A DNA stretch of 64,000 nucleotides from an uncultured Christensenella sp. (lineage in GTDB: Bacteria; Bacillota; Clostridia; Christensenellales; UBA3700): contig CAJTNA010000001.1 in assembly GCA_910577845.1 (NCBI GenBank), positions 124,001-188,000 of the forward strand. The letters run 5' to 3'. The translations under genes were made by a program, and so were the position numbers. The notes beneath the pieces were generated by a model. That model saw only the letters and a program-made list of their open reading frames with translations. It did no database searches and was not told the DNA's origin. Positions within the stretch are counted from its first letter, which is position 1. The number at the start of each line of letters is the position of its first letter. Of this stretch, positions 43,583-53,118 are shown piece by piece.

Positions 43583-44746
43583 TTATTTATTATTCCTAAA
43601 ATAATTATCAATAGTCATAACAATTTTAATTTCGCCAAAAATTTTACTACCACTATCAATAGGCACTCTGTACAAATTATTCACCACCAAATTAATAAAC
43701 TCGTCAAGAGAATAAACTTGTAATCTCTCTAGCCCCTCAAAGGTTGCAATTTTTTCATAAATGCTTATTAACGTTTCAGCAAAATTTTTACAATTTAATT
43801 TTAACTCCTTGCAAATGACATCATTCAAATTGTTAAGCCCAGAATAGATTTCCCCAAATATGCTACTCAAATTAATATAAAGTTCCTCATCAAAATCACA
43901 AAAGCCATAACCGAATGGTGATTTATTTTCCACATCAATAAAATAGCTACTGCCAATATAACCTCTTAACAATTTTAATGTGTCAAAATAACCGATTGAA
44001 ATCGCTCTTGCAGTAGATTGACTTGTAAAATTCATAACACGTCCAGGCTTTTCACTAGGTCGAATGTAATATATCTGACAATTTTTATCTTTCGGCTTGC
44101 GTTTTGGTATAGAACTTTTTGTTTCAATTGCAACAATATCTTTATAGCCTCTATCCATCATCATATTGATTGGCATATTGTCATAAATTCCGCCGTCAAT
44201 ATACTCTTGCCCCTCAACAACAGTTTTTTTGAACCCCGGGAAAGATGCTGATGCCATTACATAATCGGCAACTTGACCATATGGCATATCTTCAACAAAT
44301 ATTGATAATGGTTGCTTTTCTGTTAATGAGTAAGTCATAATACCAAAATCAATACCAGAATTTCTAAGCACTTCTTCATTAATATTATTTTTAATCAAAT
44401 TTTTGATTTTTGTAGTGTCAAGTCCTTTCCCGCCAATAAGTTTTTTGACATAGCCATAAAAATACTTTACAGTATCTTGGTCAAACGACCTATTAATCAA
44501 ATTCTCACCATACATATTGTTAATGCCTAAGACATTTGCAAAATCTATTTCATTCCAAATTTTAACGCTATCCTCAAACTTATTTTGAGCAATCATTACA
44601 CCATTTAATGCACCAACAGAAGTGCCAGCAACACCATCAAATTTATAACCTGCTTCAAAAAGTGCTTTTAAAGCACCAGCTTGATATGCACCCCTTGCAC
44701 CACCCCCCTCAAGTACAAGGGCAAGTTTTCTGTCAATATTCTGCAC
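43583..44746 (-). CDS. Patatin-like phospholipase
   Basis: Serine lipid acyl hydrolase family. Oxyanion loop G-G-G-A-R-G-A-Y-Q-A-G, nucleophile G-T-S-V-G, and catalytic Asp in D-G-G-I-Y-D-N-M-P. 387 aa; the C-terminal 120 residues are helical and of unknown role. No signal peptide, so cytoplasmic. Start ATG preceded by GGAGA. No partner gene. Confidence 0.9.
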   Translation of the reverse strand: MQNIDRKLALVLEGGGARGAYQAGALKALFEAGYKFDGVAGTSVGALNGVMIAQNKFEDSVKIWNEIDFANVLGINNMYGENLINRSFDQDTVKYFYGYVKKLIGGKGLDTTKIKNLIKNNINEEVLRNSGIDFGIMTYSLTEKQPLSIFVEDMPYGQVADYVMASASFPGFKKTVVEGQEYIDGGIYDNMPINMMMDRGYKDIVAIETKSSIPKRKPKDKNCQIYYIRPSEKPGRVMNFTSQSTARAISIGYFDTLKLLRGYIGSSYFIDVENKSPFGYGFCDFDEELYINLSSIFGEIYSGLNNLNDVICKELKLNCKNFAETLISIYEKIATFEGLERLQVYSLDEFINLVVNNLYRVPIDSGSKIFGEIKIVMTIDNYFRNNK

Positions 44747-45290
44747 AAGTATATCTCCTACTTAAAATTAACAAAATAAAATTTATATATTGAACATTTT
44801 TCAACTTATGTTTTAATAAGCGTATCTGCTACAACATAACCATTAAAAATTCTTGCATTGTTTAACTATATGTATAAAATTGAAAATTCAACTAGATTGA
44901 ATTGATATTAATTTTATAATTTGTTTTTTGCAAAAACCACAACAAATAATTTATAGCCGTAAACAACTACCATTAAAATGAGTTATTAAGTTTTACAAGT
45001 AATGTAAAGCTATCAAATCTATCTAATAATATACCCATAATAAATATATAATTATTTTAACACAATTTTTATTTTTTGTAAAGTATTATTTTAAAATATA
45101 TATTATTTAAATATGTTTTGAATAAATAAATCAAAACTAGAATAGATATTTTTTTATTAACAGCAAATAATCACCTCTCAAAGATAAAATGTAACACAAC
45201 TAAACTGATATTACTTTTGTTTTAGAATAATTGTCAACAAAAAGTAATTTAATTACAAGATAAAATAAATAAATTTGGCAAAAAAAATAA

Positions 45291-45317
45291 TTTAATACCG
45301 ATTTTTGAATGGTTTTT
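45291..45317 (+). repeat. Dispersed TTTAGTnCCGATTTTyG motif, copy f
   Basis: Plus strand reads TTTAATACCGATTTTTG, then AAT-GG and a T-run. Differs from consensus by T to A and G to T changes in the TTTAGT part, the same variant as the copy inside alr. Confidence 0.6.
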
Positions 45318-45387
45318 CCCAATCTTAATACATATTAAAGCCAAAATTAAAATATATTGTATTACAAATTTAATCACTATTTTAAAC

Positions 45388-45418
45388 AAAAACACTTGGA
45401 TAAAAACCAAGTGTTTTT
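45388..45418 (-). terminator. Bidirectional terminator after coaD-alr gene cluster
   Basis: AAAAACACTTGG and CCAAGTGTTTTT form a perfect 12-bp stem with a seven-base loop and T-runs on both strands. About 170 bases after the end of the minus-strand cluster. Confidence 0.82.
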
Positions 45419-45591
45419 AATTGCTAAATTAAAATTTCAATAAAATATTGTCAAAGTATCTAACTATTTGGCATTAAATTTTATACTAATAAATTCTTAA
45501 AGACTTACATATTAATTTGTAAAATTATAGCTTTTATATATTACAAGAAAATTAATATACACTCATATTAAGATATTTTTACTAATAACAA

Positions 45592-46062
45592 TTATTTTTT
45601 ATAGTTATTATTTTGGAATTCGTCTATTATTTCATTTTTAGATTCTCTAACACAATTTATAATATCAATCATTTTATTTTCAGAATTTTTTAACAAGTCC
45701 ATAACAGAATTCATTGTCTCATAACGTAGTCTTTCTGCCTCTTCATTAGCACTCTTTAAGATTTGGTCTGCCTCATACTCTGCTTGACGAATAAGTTCCG
45801 ATTCATCAAGTATTTTATTTGCTTTAGATTTAGCATCATTAACTAAATGATTTGCATAATCTTCAGCCTCGCTAATGATATTTTCCTTCTCTGCAAGGAT
45901 AATTTGTGCCTCTTTTATATCTTGTGGCAGAAGAGACTTAAGAGTAAGTATATAATCCATACATTTACCCTCATCAATATATCGGTTACCACCAAGCATT
46001 GAACGTCTAGAGTCCTTTATTTCAGACTCCAAATCGTTTAAAATTTTAAGAAAATCGTGCAT
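45592..46062 (-). CDS. Coiled-coil ATPase-subunit-like protein
   Basis: 156-aa, mostly one long helix. After a short N-terminus, residues about 60-130 form a charged coiled coil (E-A-E-D-Y-A-N-H-L-V-N-D-A-K-S-K-A and E-A-D-Q-I-L-K-S-A) like the stalk subunits of V-type ATPases or DivIVA. Such proteins are often encoded next to coaD in Clostridia; function unknown. Overlaps the end of coaD by 17 bases. Confidence 0.75.
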   Translation of the reverse strand: MHDFLKILNDLESEIKDSRRSMLGGNRYIDEGKCMDYILTLKSLLPQDIKEAQIILAEKENIISEAEDYANHLVNDAKSKANKILDESELIRQAEYEADQILKSANEEAERLRYETMNSVMDLLKNSENKMIDIINCVRESKNEIIDEFQNNNYKK

Positions 46063-46543
46063 TTTTTATCCTCCTTATCTCACATAAAACATCATCATTA
46101 ATGTACGTACTAAGCCTATTACCTTCTTTATCTATATTGTATAATAATTCTCTTACTTTACTGCTACTTATGTTATCTAAAGCTTTATTTGATGGTAACA
46201 AGCAAGTCATAACTCCACAATGCTCAAAATTGAAAACAGCCATTTCTGTTTCATAAGCATAGTCTTTATTATCTCTAAAGCCACGAACAATATGAGTAAT
46301 ATTATTTTTAACACAAACCTCGTAAAGCATATCATCATAACCGAAAACTTGAACATTCTTCATATCAGCTGTTGCAATTTTACACATTTGAACTCTTTCA
46401 TTCAAATTGAACATATGCTCTTTTTCCTCATTGTTAAACACGCCAACAATTACAATATCAAACATATTACTAACTCTACGGATAATATCAAGGTGACCAT
46501 TTGTTATTGGGTCATAGCTACCACTAACCAAACACTTGTCCAT
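46046..46543 (-). CDS. coaD: Phosphopantetheine adenylyltransferase
   Basis: Fourth step of coenzyme A synthesis. Nucleotidyltransferase motif S-Y-D-P-I-T-N-G-H-L-D-I-I and C-terminal N-I-S-S-S-K-V-R-E-L are typical. 165 aa. Overlaps rsmD by one base; rsmD-coaD is a common pair. Confidence 0.97.
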   Translation of the reverse strand: MDKCLVSGSYDPITNGHLDIIRRVSNMFDIVIVGVFNNEEKEHMFNLNERVQMCKIATADMKNVQVFGYDDMLYEVCVKNNITHIVRGFRDNKDYAYETEMAVFNFEHCGVMTCLLPSNKALDNISSSKVRELLYNIDKEGNRLSTYINDDVLCEIRRIKNARFS

Positions 46544-47082
46544 TATTCAACCTCATATATATCTATTGCAGTTATGCCATATTTTTTGCTTTTAATAATG
46601 TTAAAACCTTGTACATCTTTATTTACATTTTTATCAAATAAACTCTCATAAATAATTATTCCACTACTAGTAAGTACATTGTTTTCTAGTATCAACTTAA
46701 ATACACTTTTAATTTCTTTAAACTCATATGGTGGGTCTAAAAATATAATATCAAATTCGGCATTTTTTAGTCTAGACAAAGCAGTACTATAATCGCTAAA
46801 AATAATAGTGGCTTGCTCTTTTAAAACTTGCAAATTTTGTTTAATTATGTTTATACTCTCTTTACTGCTATCAACAAAAACAACTTTTTCAGCACCTCGA
46901 CTAATAGCCTCAATACCTATAGCACCACTACCTGCAAATAAATCTAAAAATTTACAACCTATTACATCACTTTGAATGATATTAAATATAGATTCCTTCA
47001 CCATATCTGTTGTAGGTCTTACATCCCTATTTTTAGGTGATATTAAAGGTCTACTTCTATGTTTACCAGCAACTACTCTCAT
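46543..47082 (-). CDS. rsmD: 16S rRNA (guanine966-N2)-methyltransferase RsmD
   Basis: SAM-dependent methylation of 16S rRNA G966. Contains R-V-V-A-G-K-H-R-S-R, F-L-D-L-F-A-G-S-G-A-I-G-I-E-A and the catalytic D-P-P-Y. 179 aa, normal length. Confidence 0.96.
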   Translation of the reverse strand: MRVVAGKHRSRPLISPKNRDVRPTTDMVKESIFNIIQSDVIGCKFLDLFAGSGAIGIEAISRGAEKVVFVDSSKESINIIKQNLQVLKEQATIIFSDYSTALSRLKNAEFDIIFLDPPYEFKEIKSVFKLILENNVLTSSGIIIYESLFDKNVNKDVQGFNIIKSKKYGITAIDIYEVE

Positions 47083-47083
47083 T

Positions 47084-47620
47084 TTACCTCACAAAAATTT
47101 TATCCATTTTTATATCGTGTTTTTCAGTATTTATTTTATCAAGCACTTGTTCTTTAAATGCAACTGCAACTTTCAAACAATTTGGGTATTTTACGAAAAA
47201 TCTATCATAATACCCTTTACCTTTTCCAAGTCTATTGCCGTTATTATCAACCGCAAGGACTGGAACTATACACAAATCAATATGTGTTTGAACGGCTTCA
47301 CCCACTGGTTCAAGTATACCATATGCCCCTTTTTGCAATCTACAAGGATACTTTACCAATTCAAGATTATCCCCATTCACTCTTGGCAAATAACATTGTT
47401 TACCAAAAGTCATTGTAAACTCTAATAGCCAATCAATATTGACTTCCGTCAGCATTGCTTTATAAAGTAAAATATGACTATGCTCATTTATAAGCTTGCT
47501 GTTTATAATATCACTCACAATCATTTGACTTTTAAACGACCTATCAAAATAGGACATTTGATTCAATTTTTCTTTTACAATTTTTCTCTGTTCCTCTTTA
47601 GTTAAGGTACACATATTCAA
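47084..47620 (-). CDS. 5-Formyltetrahydrofolate cyclo-ligase
   Basis: Converts 5-formyl-THF to 5,10-methenyl-THF with ATP. N-terminal K-E-E-Q-R-K-I-V-K-E-K-L, and the signature N-R-L-G-K-G-K-G-Y-Y-D-R-F near residue 130. 178 aa (176 from the second Met). Overlaps the alr stop by 23 bases, so translation is probably coupled. Confidence 0.93.
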   Translation of the reverse strand: MNMCTLTKEEQRKIVKEKLNQMSYFDRSFKSQMIVSDIINSKLINEHSHILLYKAMLTEVNIDWLLEFTMTFGKQCYLPRVNGDNLELVKYPCRLQKGAYGILEPVGEAVQTHIDLCIVPVLAVDNNGNRLGKGKGYYDRFFVKYPNCLKVAVAFKEQVLDKINTEKHDIKMDKIFVR

Positions 47621-48584
47621 ACCTACCTTTAAGCGATGTCATAAGTTCATATTCGGATATTTTCATTGCCTCGGCTCTATTTGCAAAAGACAATTTATCC
47701 GTATCATAAATAATAGTTATAGAGCCTACTTTTGCATTTGTATCCGATACATCAATTATATGAGTATCCATACTTATTTTGCCAATAACCTTACAAAAAT
47801 CGGTATTAAATGCAATATTCTCACCTTTAAAGCGTCTAATGACACCATCATAATAACCGCCGTCACACAATGCTATTTTCATACTTTTATCTGCTATAAA
47901 TTCACCATCGTAACCAACACTTTCGCCAGCTCTTAAGTTTTTAATTTGCATAATATTAGAGGTTACTGCAACAGCATTTTCATACATTCCAATACCTAGC
48001 CTTACAAAATCTGTAGCAAATTTATCAGCAAAAAATTTATAATTTGTAGCAAAAATATGTGTAACAATTTGGCTATTAAATTTTTCTGCAATACGCACAG
48101 CTTGCTCATACCTATCAATCTGACTATTAGTCAAAATTTCATTTGCGGAATAAATATGTGAATAAACTCCATAAATATCGTGAACCGCCATAATTTTAAG
48201 CAATTCCCAAAGTTCATTTTTACCCTTTACTCCACCTCTATTCATACCGCTATCAATAGCAATATGGTATTTGACCCCTTCAACATAATTGAGAGGGCAA
48301 GAGAGTGACGCCATAATATCATACTTAATGCACAAATAACTTTGTTCACGACTAAATGATAAAGACAAAATTTGTTTTGTTATACCTAACTTCCTAAGCC
48401 GTATTCCCTCAAAAACATTTGCAACAGCAAAACCACAAACATAGTCTTCTATTAAAAGTGCAATATGTATACCATTACTATAGCAATTAGCTTTTACAAC
48501 TGCCATAACATCTGAAAGACTCTCTTGTTTTGCTTTTAAAATATTACTTTTAATTTGATTAATATCAATATATTTTGTTAAAAT
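47598..48584 (-). CDS. alr: Alanine racemase, probable ATT start
   Basis: PLP enzyme making D-alanine for peptidoglycan. PLP lysine in A-V-V-K-A-N-C-Y-S-N-G, catalytic Tyr in S-V-G-Y-D-G-E-F, and I-G-K-I-S-M-D. The only in-frame ATG (48506) would start four residues before the PLP lysine and delete the conserved first strand and helix. Upstream codons give I-D-I-N-Q-I-K-S-N-I-L-K-A, a normal Alr N-terminus, back to an in-frame stop at 48591-48593. Between them the only near-start codons are ATT at 48587 and 48584, the latter seven bases after AGGGG. About 328 aa, on the short side. Confidence 0.85.
   Translation of the reverse strand: MLTKYIDINQIKSNILKAKQESLSDVMAVVKANCYSNGIHIALLIEDYVCGFAVANVFEGIRLRKLGITKQILSLSFSREQSYLCIKYDIMASLSCPLNYVEGVKYHIAIDSGMNRGGVKGKNELWELLKIMAVHDIYGVYSHIYSANEILTNSQIDRYEQAVRIAEKFNSQIVTHIFATNYKFFADKFATDFVRLGIGMYENAVAVTSNIMQIKNLRAGESVGYDGEFIADKSMKIALCDGGYYDGVIRRFKGENIAFNTDFCKVIGKISMDTHIIDVSDTNAKVGSITIIYDTDKLSFANRAEAMKISEYELMTSLKGRFEYVYLN
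47784..47811 (-). repeat. Dispersed-motif match inside alr, copy h
   Basis: Minus strand reads TTTAATACCGATTTTTG then TAA-GG, the same variant as copy f, but it encodes residues F-N-T-D-F-C-K-V of alr in a position that aligns without a gap. May be chance or convergent. Confidence 0.35.
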
Positions 48585-48587
48585 AAT

Positions 48588-48949
48588 ATCGCCCCTTTAA
48601 AAATTATTTCTTAACTTTAGGACTTTAAAAATTTTATCAATAGTTTATTTAATGTCTATATTTTGATACATTTTTCTTTGCACAGTTAATTAACTTGACA
48701 AGGAATTTTCCAAACCCAAAATTTTATATATTGATAATTGTAACTTTAATTTTTATATAACAAAATTTAATTTTAGTTTTTTTGTTTGCAAAACATACCA
48801 TACAAACTTATGTAGTTAAGCTAAAAACAAAAGTCAATAAGCAAATTTTAATCTTACAAAAATTTTGCCAATAATGCTTAAATTATAATTTTAATACAAA
48901 TATTTAAATTTAAGTTTTTAAAATTGTAATAGTTTATTATTGTTTTGTA
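48588..48949. other. Gap between ACT protein and alr
   Basis: AT-rich, with no open frame and no strong terminator after the ACT gene. alr's promoter should lie here but cannot be told from background. Confidence 0.4.
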
Positions 48950-49372
48950 TTAGATAATAGAGTTTTCAAGCACTTTAATATTGTTATTCTGAATAACTTG
49001 CATTGCTTTTTTAATATCTGAAACTTTTAACATAATGATTGCTTTTTTAGCCTCTGTTCTAGCATAAGAATATAAATATTCAATTTCAACCCCACCAGCA
49101 TAAAGCAACGCTAGCACATCAGACAAACCGCCAGCTCTATCCTCAACCTCAATACCAATCAAATCAGAGCTTGTTACAGTAAAACCAGCCTCACGCAAAA
49201 CTTTTACTGCTTTTGCATTATCACGTGTAATTGCACGCAAAATACCAAACTCTTTAGTATCAGCAATACTCATTGACACTAAATCTATCTTATTATCAGC
49301 TAAAACTTTGGCGAAATCACCTACTCTGCCTTTACGATTTTCCAAAAAAACTGCTATTTGATTAACTAACAT
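48950..49372 (-). CDS. Tandem ACT-domain protein
   Basis: 140 aa forming two ACT domains (about 3-65 and 70-135), starting V-N-Q-I-A-V-F-L-E-N-R-K-G-R. ACT domains bind amino acids. Stand-alone tandem ACT proteins are regularly found beside PaaK-type CoA ligases and ior genes in anaerobes, where they presumably sense aromatic or branched-chain amino acids. Last gene of the cluster. Confidence 0.88.
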   Translation of the reverse strand: MLVNQIAVFLENRKGRVGDFAKVLADNKIDLVSMSIADTKEFGILRAITRDNAKAVKVLREAGFTVTSSDLIGIEVEDRAGGLSDVLALLYAGGVEIEYLYSYARTEAKKAIIMLKVSDIKKAMQVIQNNNIKVLENSII

Positions 49373-49415
49373 AATAATATCTCCCTTATATAATAGTCAC
49401 TTGTATATAATTTTA

Positions 49416-50723
49416 TTACTTTTTATTTTTACGATTGTCAATAATTCGCTTTGCTTTGCCCTCACTTCTGCTAATGCTGTTAGGACTAACTAAAGTAATT
49501 TTTGCACTAATACCTAAGTTAGAGGTCATTTCGTGTTCAATCTCTTTCTTTAATGCTTGTAGTTTGCCTACCTCGTCACTAAAATAACCCTCACTTATCT
49601 CAATTTGAATTTCAAATGTATCCAATGCACCAACTCTATCTACAATAATTTGATAATGTGGTGATATTCTCTCACCAATATTAAACAATACACTTTCAAT
49701 TTGTGATGGAAAAACATTTACACCACGGATAATTAGCATATCATCAGTTCTGCCAGTAACTCTATTCATTCTGACAAGAGTTCTGCCACACTTACATATC
49801 CCTTTTTTAAAGCTTGTTATATCTCTTGTTCTATATCTAATTAGTGGTATACCCTCTTTTGTAAGTGTAGTTATAACTAACTCACCAGTTTCACCAAATG
49901 GTACTGGCTCAAGTGTATCTGGGTCAACAATTTCTGGATAAAAATTATCCTCGTTAATATGCAAACCATCTTGCTCTTCACATTCCATTGCAACACCTGG
50001 TCCCATTATCTCACTTAAACCATATATATCGTAGGCTTTAATTTGCAAACGTTTTTCAATATCTTTACGCATTTCGTCAGACCAAGGCTCCGCTCCAAAA
50101 ATGCCACGCTTTAATTTAAATTGACTTCTGTCAGTAAAACCTTCTTTTGCCATTGCCTCACTTAAATATATAGCATATGATGGTGTACAACACAAAGTAT
50201 CCGCACCAAAATCACGCATTAATTGCAATTGTCTTAAAGTATTACCACTTGAGGTTGGCACAGTCATAGCACCCAACCTTTGGCTACCATCGTGCAAACC
50301 AAGACCGCCAGTAAATAAGCCATAACCAAAAGATACTTGAACAACAGAGTTATTATCCGCACCAGTCATACTTAAACATCTTGCAGCCATATCTGCCCAC
50401 ATATCTAAGTCGTTTTGAGTATATCCAACTACTGTCAACTTACCAGTTGTACCGCTTGATGCGTGTACCCTAACAATTTCGCTTTGAGGGCAACTAAAAA
50501 AGTTGAATGGATAACTTTCTCTTAAATCGTGCTTAACAGTAAATGGTAGTTTAGTTATATCTTTAATGCTTTTAATATCCTCGGGTTTAACACCGATTGC
50601 ATCCATTTTTTTACGATAAATTTCAACATTATCATAAACTTTTTTAACTACCTTAACTAGTCTTTCACTCTGAATTTTTTCTAACTCTTCTCTTGAAAGA
50701 TATTGCATATTATCGCTATACAT
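49416..50723 (-). CDS. paaK: Phenylacetate-CoA ligase family protein (copy 1)
   Basis: AMP-forming acyl-CoA ligase of the PaaK family. Contains H-A-S-S-G-T-T-G-K (AMP motif), Y-D-I-Y-G-L-S-E and the C-terminal G-R-T-D-D-M-L-I-I-R-G-V-N-V-F-P. 435 aa. Beside iorAB it probably acts with aryl- or acyl-CoA made from 2-oxoacids, either conserving energy or activating the acid. Copy 2 (53165) is clearly homologous along its length. Confidence 0.92.
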   Translation of the reverse strand: MYSDNMQYLSREELEKIQSERLVKVVKKVYDNVEIYRKKMDAIGVKPEDIKSIKDITKLPFTVKHDLRESYPFNFFSCPQSEIVRVHASSGTTGKLTVVGYTQNDLDMWADMAARCLSMTGADNNSVVQVSFGYGLFTGGLGLHDGSQRLGAMTVPTSSGNTLRQLQLMRDFGADTLCCTPSYAIYLSEAMAKEGFTDRSQFKLKRGIFGAEPWSDEMRKDIEKRLQIKAYDIYGLSEIMGPGVAMECEEQDGLHINEDNFYPEIVDPDTLEPVPFGETGELVITTLTKEGIPLIRYRTRDITSFKKGICKCGRTLVRMNRVTGRTDDMLIIRGVNVFPSQIESVLFNIGERISPHYQIIVDRVGALDTFEIQIEISEGYFSDEVGKLQALKKEIEHEMTSNLGISAKITLVSPNSISRSEGKAKRIIDNRKNKK

Positions 50724-50804
50724 ACTACAGTCCTCCGTAATACAATTAATTTTTCCCTTTTATCAAATTATTAAGCAATTACATACTTAATTTTCAAACC
50801 TATT

Positions 50805-51371
50805 TTATTTTGCGTTATAGCCTTTTTCCAGAGCAAGCAAATTAATCTCCAAAAACTTTGCTGGCACAGTCATTTTTACAGCCTCAGCTATATCTTCAAA
50901 TTTCCAACCTAAATTTTTTGCAAGTGCACCAAGCATAATAACATTTGCTACTTTTACATTGCCACATTCCAAAGCAAGTTGTGCGGCATTGATAACAAGT
51001 GTTTTACATTCACTACTCAATTTTTCTAAAATGTTTTTAGGATATTCCATTGCACCCGTAATAACTGGCATAGGCATAATCTCGTGATTATTTACAACAA
51101 TCATACCCTCTTTTTTTAAATAATGACGCCACCTCAATGCCTCTAACTTTTCAAAAGCAATTATAATATCAGCATCCCCAACGGCAACAATAGGACTAAG
51201 AATATTCTCACCAACTCTAACGTGAGTTACAACACTACCGCCCCTTTGGCTCATTCCGTGTACTTCAGAAAGTTTGCAATCTTGTCCAGTTAATACTGCA
51301 TAATTACCAAGTACTCTTGATGCCAAAAGTGTACCTTGTCCACCTACACCAACTATTAATACATTAGCCAT
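50805..51371 (-). CDS. iorB: Indolepyruvate:ferredoxin oxidoreductase, beta subunit
   Basis: Gamma-type subunit of the 2-oxoacid oxidoreductase. Starts A-N-V-L-I-V-G-V-G-G-Q-G-T-L-L-A-S-R-V-L, with G-M-S-Q-R-G-G-S-V-V-T-H-V-R. 188 aa. Overlaps iorA by eight bases; together they oxidise aromatic 2-oxoacids to acyl-CoA and reduce ferredoxin. Confidence 0.95.
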   Translation of the reverse strand: MANVLIVGVGGQGTLLASRVLGNYAVLTGQDCKLSEVHGMSQRGGSVVTHVRVGENILSPIVAVGDADIIIAFEKLEALRWRHYLKKEGMIVVNNHEIMPMPVITGAMEYPKNILEKLSSECKTLVINAAQLALECGNVKVANVIMLGALAKNLGWKFEDIAEAVKMTVPAKFLEINLLALEKGYNAK

Positions 51372-53100
51372 TAGTTTTACCTCCTAATTTTATGCTGTCA
51401 AACTTACACATTTGTACGCATACTCCACAACCGACACATTGGTCTGCTTTTATGCTAACGCTCTTATCTTTAGCCATCATAATAGCTGGGCAACCAATCT
51501 TCATACACATACCACATTTTTTGCATTTATCACTATCAATGTAATAAGGCGACTTAACCTCTTTTGTCAAAAGCACACAAGGTTTTCTAGCAATAATAAC
51601 ACTTACCTCATCTTTTGCTAGTTCCTCTTTAACAGCTTTTTCAACTGCGACCATATCGTACGCATCTACGATTTGAACACTATTTACACCACAAGCTCTA
51701 ACAACTTGTTCCAAATTCAATTGATGAGTCACTTGGTCACGTATAGTTCTACCAGTAGCTGGATTAGGTTGATGTCCTGTCATACCAGTTGTTGAGTTAT
51801 CCAAAATAATAATGGTGCTACTACCTTGGTTATAAACTGCATCTACAACACCAGTTATGCCACTATGTACAAAAGTTGAATCACCAATTACGGCAACAGT
51901 CTTTTTAGATTGTTCACGTCCTAAAGCTTTATCAACGCCGTGGCACATACCAATACTTGCCCCCATACAAACAACAGTATCAACAGCATTTAATGGTTGT
52001 CCTGCACCTAAAGTATAGCAACCAATATCCGCAGTAACCATTAATTTTAATTTATGTAACACATAAAATACACTTCTATGTGGACAACCTGGACACATTA
52101 CCGGTGGTCTTACTGGCAAAGCTATATCTGCTTGTGGAATTGGTTCGCCTAACAATTTATTACGAATAATAGCAACAGAAATCTCACCTTGAATTGAAAA
52201 GATTTCCTTACCAATACAATCAATACCTTGTGCTTTAATTTGAGTTTCAAATATAGGCTCAAGTTCCTCAATAACATAAAGTTTATCAACTTTATTTGCA
52301 AACTCTCTTATCATTTTTAATGGTAATGGATTAACCATACCTAGTTTTAAAATACTTGCGTCTGGAATTGCTTCCTCTGCATACTTAGCGACCACACCAC
52401 TGCAGATAATACCGATTTTCGTAGACTTATAAGTAGTTTTATTAATACTTAAGCTATTGCTATCTGTAGATAATTTTTTAATCCTCTCCTCAACAACTTT
52501 ATGTCTACCTATTGCCATTGATGGCATCATAGCATACTTTGTAATATCTTTTATATAAGGTTTTACGCCAACTTCACATCTATCCTCCAAGTCAACAAAA
52601 GATTGAGAATGTGAAACTCTTGTAGTACTTCTAAGCATTACTGGAGTATCATATTTTTCACTAATCTCAAAAGCAATCTTTGTATACTCCTTTGCCTCGC
52701 TAGAATCACTAGGCTCAAGCATAGGAATGCTGTTTGCAATAGCATAATATCTGCTATCTTGTTCATTTTGAGAGCTATGCATACCAGGGTCATCAGCAAC
52801 TACCAAAACAAGTCCGCCATTCACACCAGTATATGCTAGTGTAAACAATGGGTCAGCTGCTACATTTACACCAACGTGTTTCATACAAACAATGCTTCTT
52901 GCACCCGCAACGCTACTACCAATAGCAACCTCAAGTGCTACCTTTTCGTTTGGTGACCACTCAACATATATCTCTTCATATTTTGCTATCGCCTCGGTTA
53001 TTTCCGTACTAGGTGTACCAGGATATGCAGTACTGACTTTTACGCCAGCTTCATAAGCACCTCTAGCTATAGCCTCATTACCTAACAATATTTTTTTCAT
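51364..53100 (-). CDS. iorA: Indolepyruvate:ferredoxin oxidoreductase, alpha subunit
   Basis: Catalytic subunit. Pyrimidine-binding domain first (A-Y-P-G-T-P-S-T-E-I-T-E), TPP-binding domain with G-D-S-T-F-V-H-S-G-I-T and D-N-S-T-T-G-M-T-G-H-Q-P, then two 4Fe-4S clusters at the C-terminus (C-K-K-C-G-M-C and C-V-G-C-G-V-C). 578 aa, complete. Uses indolepyruvate, phenylpyruvate or hydroxyphenylpyruvate in known members. Flanked by two paaK genes. Confidence 0.96.
   Translation of the reverse strand: MKKILLGNEAIARGAYEAGVKVSTAYPGTPSTEITEAIAKYEEIYVEWSPNEKVALEVAIGSSVAGARSIVCMKHVGVNVAADPLFTLAYTGVNGGLVLVVADDPGMHSSQNEQDSRYYAIANSIPMLEPSDSSEAKEYTKIAFEISEKYDTPVMLRSTTRVSHSQSFVDLEDRCEVGVKPYIKDITKYAMMPSMAIGRHKVVEERIKKLSTDSNSLSINKTTYKSTKIGIICSGVVAKYAEEAIPDASILKLGMVNPLPLKMIREFANKVDKLYVIEELEPIFETQIKAQGIDCIGKEIFSIQGEISVAIIRNKLLGEPIPQADIALPVRPPVMCPGCPHRSVFYVLHKLKLMVTADIGCYTLGAGQPLNAVDTVVCMGASIGMCHGVDKALGREQSKKTVAVIGDSTFVHSGITGVVDAVYNQGSSTIIILDNSTTGMTGHQPNPATGRTIRDQVTHQLNLEQVVRACGVNSVQIVDAYDMVAVEKAVKEELAKDEVSVIIARKPCVLLTKEVKSPYYIDSDKCKKCGMCMKIGCPAIMMAKDKSVSIKADQCVGCGVCVQMCKFDSIKLGGKTNG
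52408..52426 (+). repeat. Partial dispersed-motif match inside iorA, copy i
   Basis: Plus strand reads AATACCGATTTTCG then TAGAC. Only the CCGATTTTCG core is shared, and it codes for conserved-looking residues (K-I-G-I-I). Probably coincidence. Confidence 0.2.
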
Positions 53101-53118
53101 AAATACCTCTTTATCCTA

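Larger units (their letters stand above)
44747..45591. other. 845-base intergenic region
   Basis: Largest gap in the window. Holds repeat copy f and a bidirectional terminator (both listed). No open frame with a ribosome-binding site and no tRNA-like or riboswitch-like fold was seen. Confidence 0.45.

Noticed and set aside
47598..48506. alr as a truncated pseudogene
   Set aside because: The upstream in-frame codons supply the missing conserved N-terminus without a frameshift, and catalytic Lys and Tyr are intact, so a non-canonical start is more likely.
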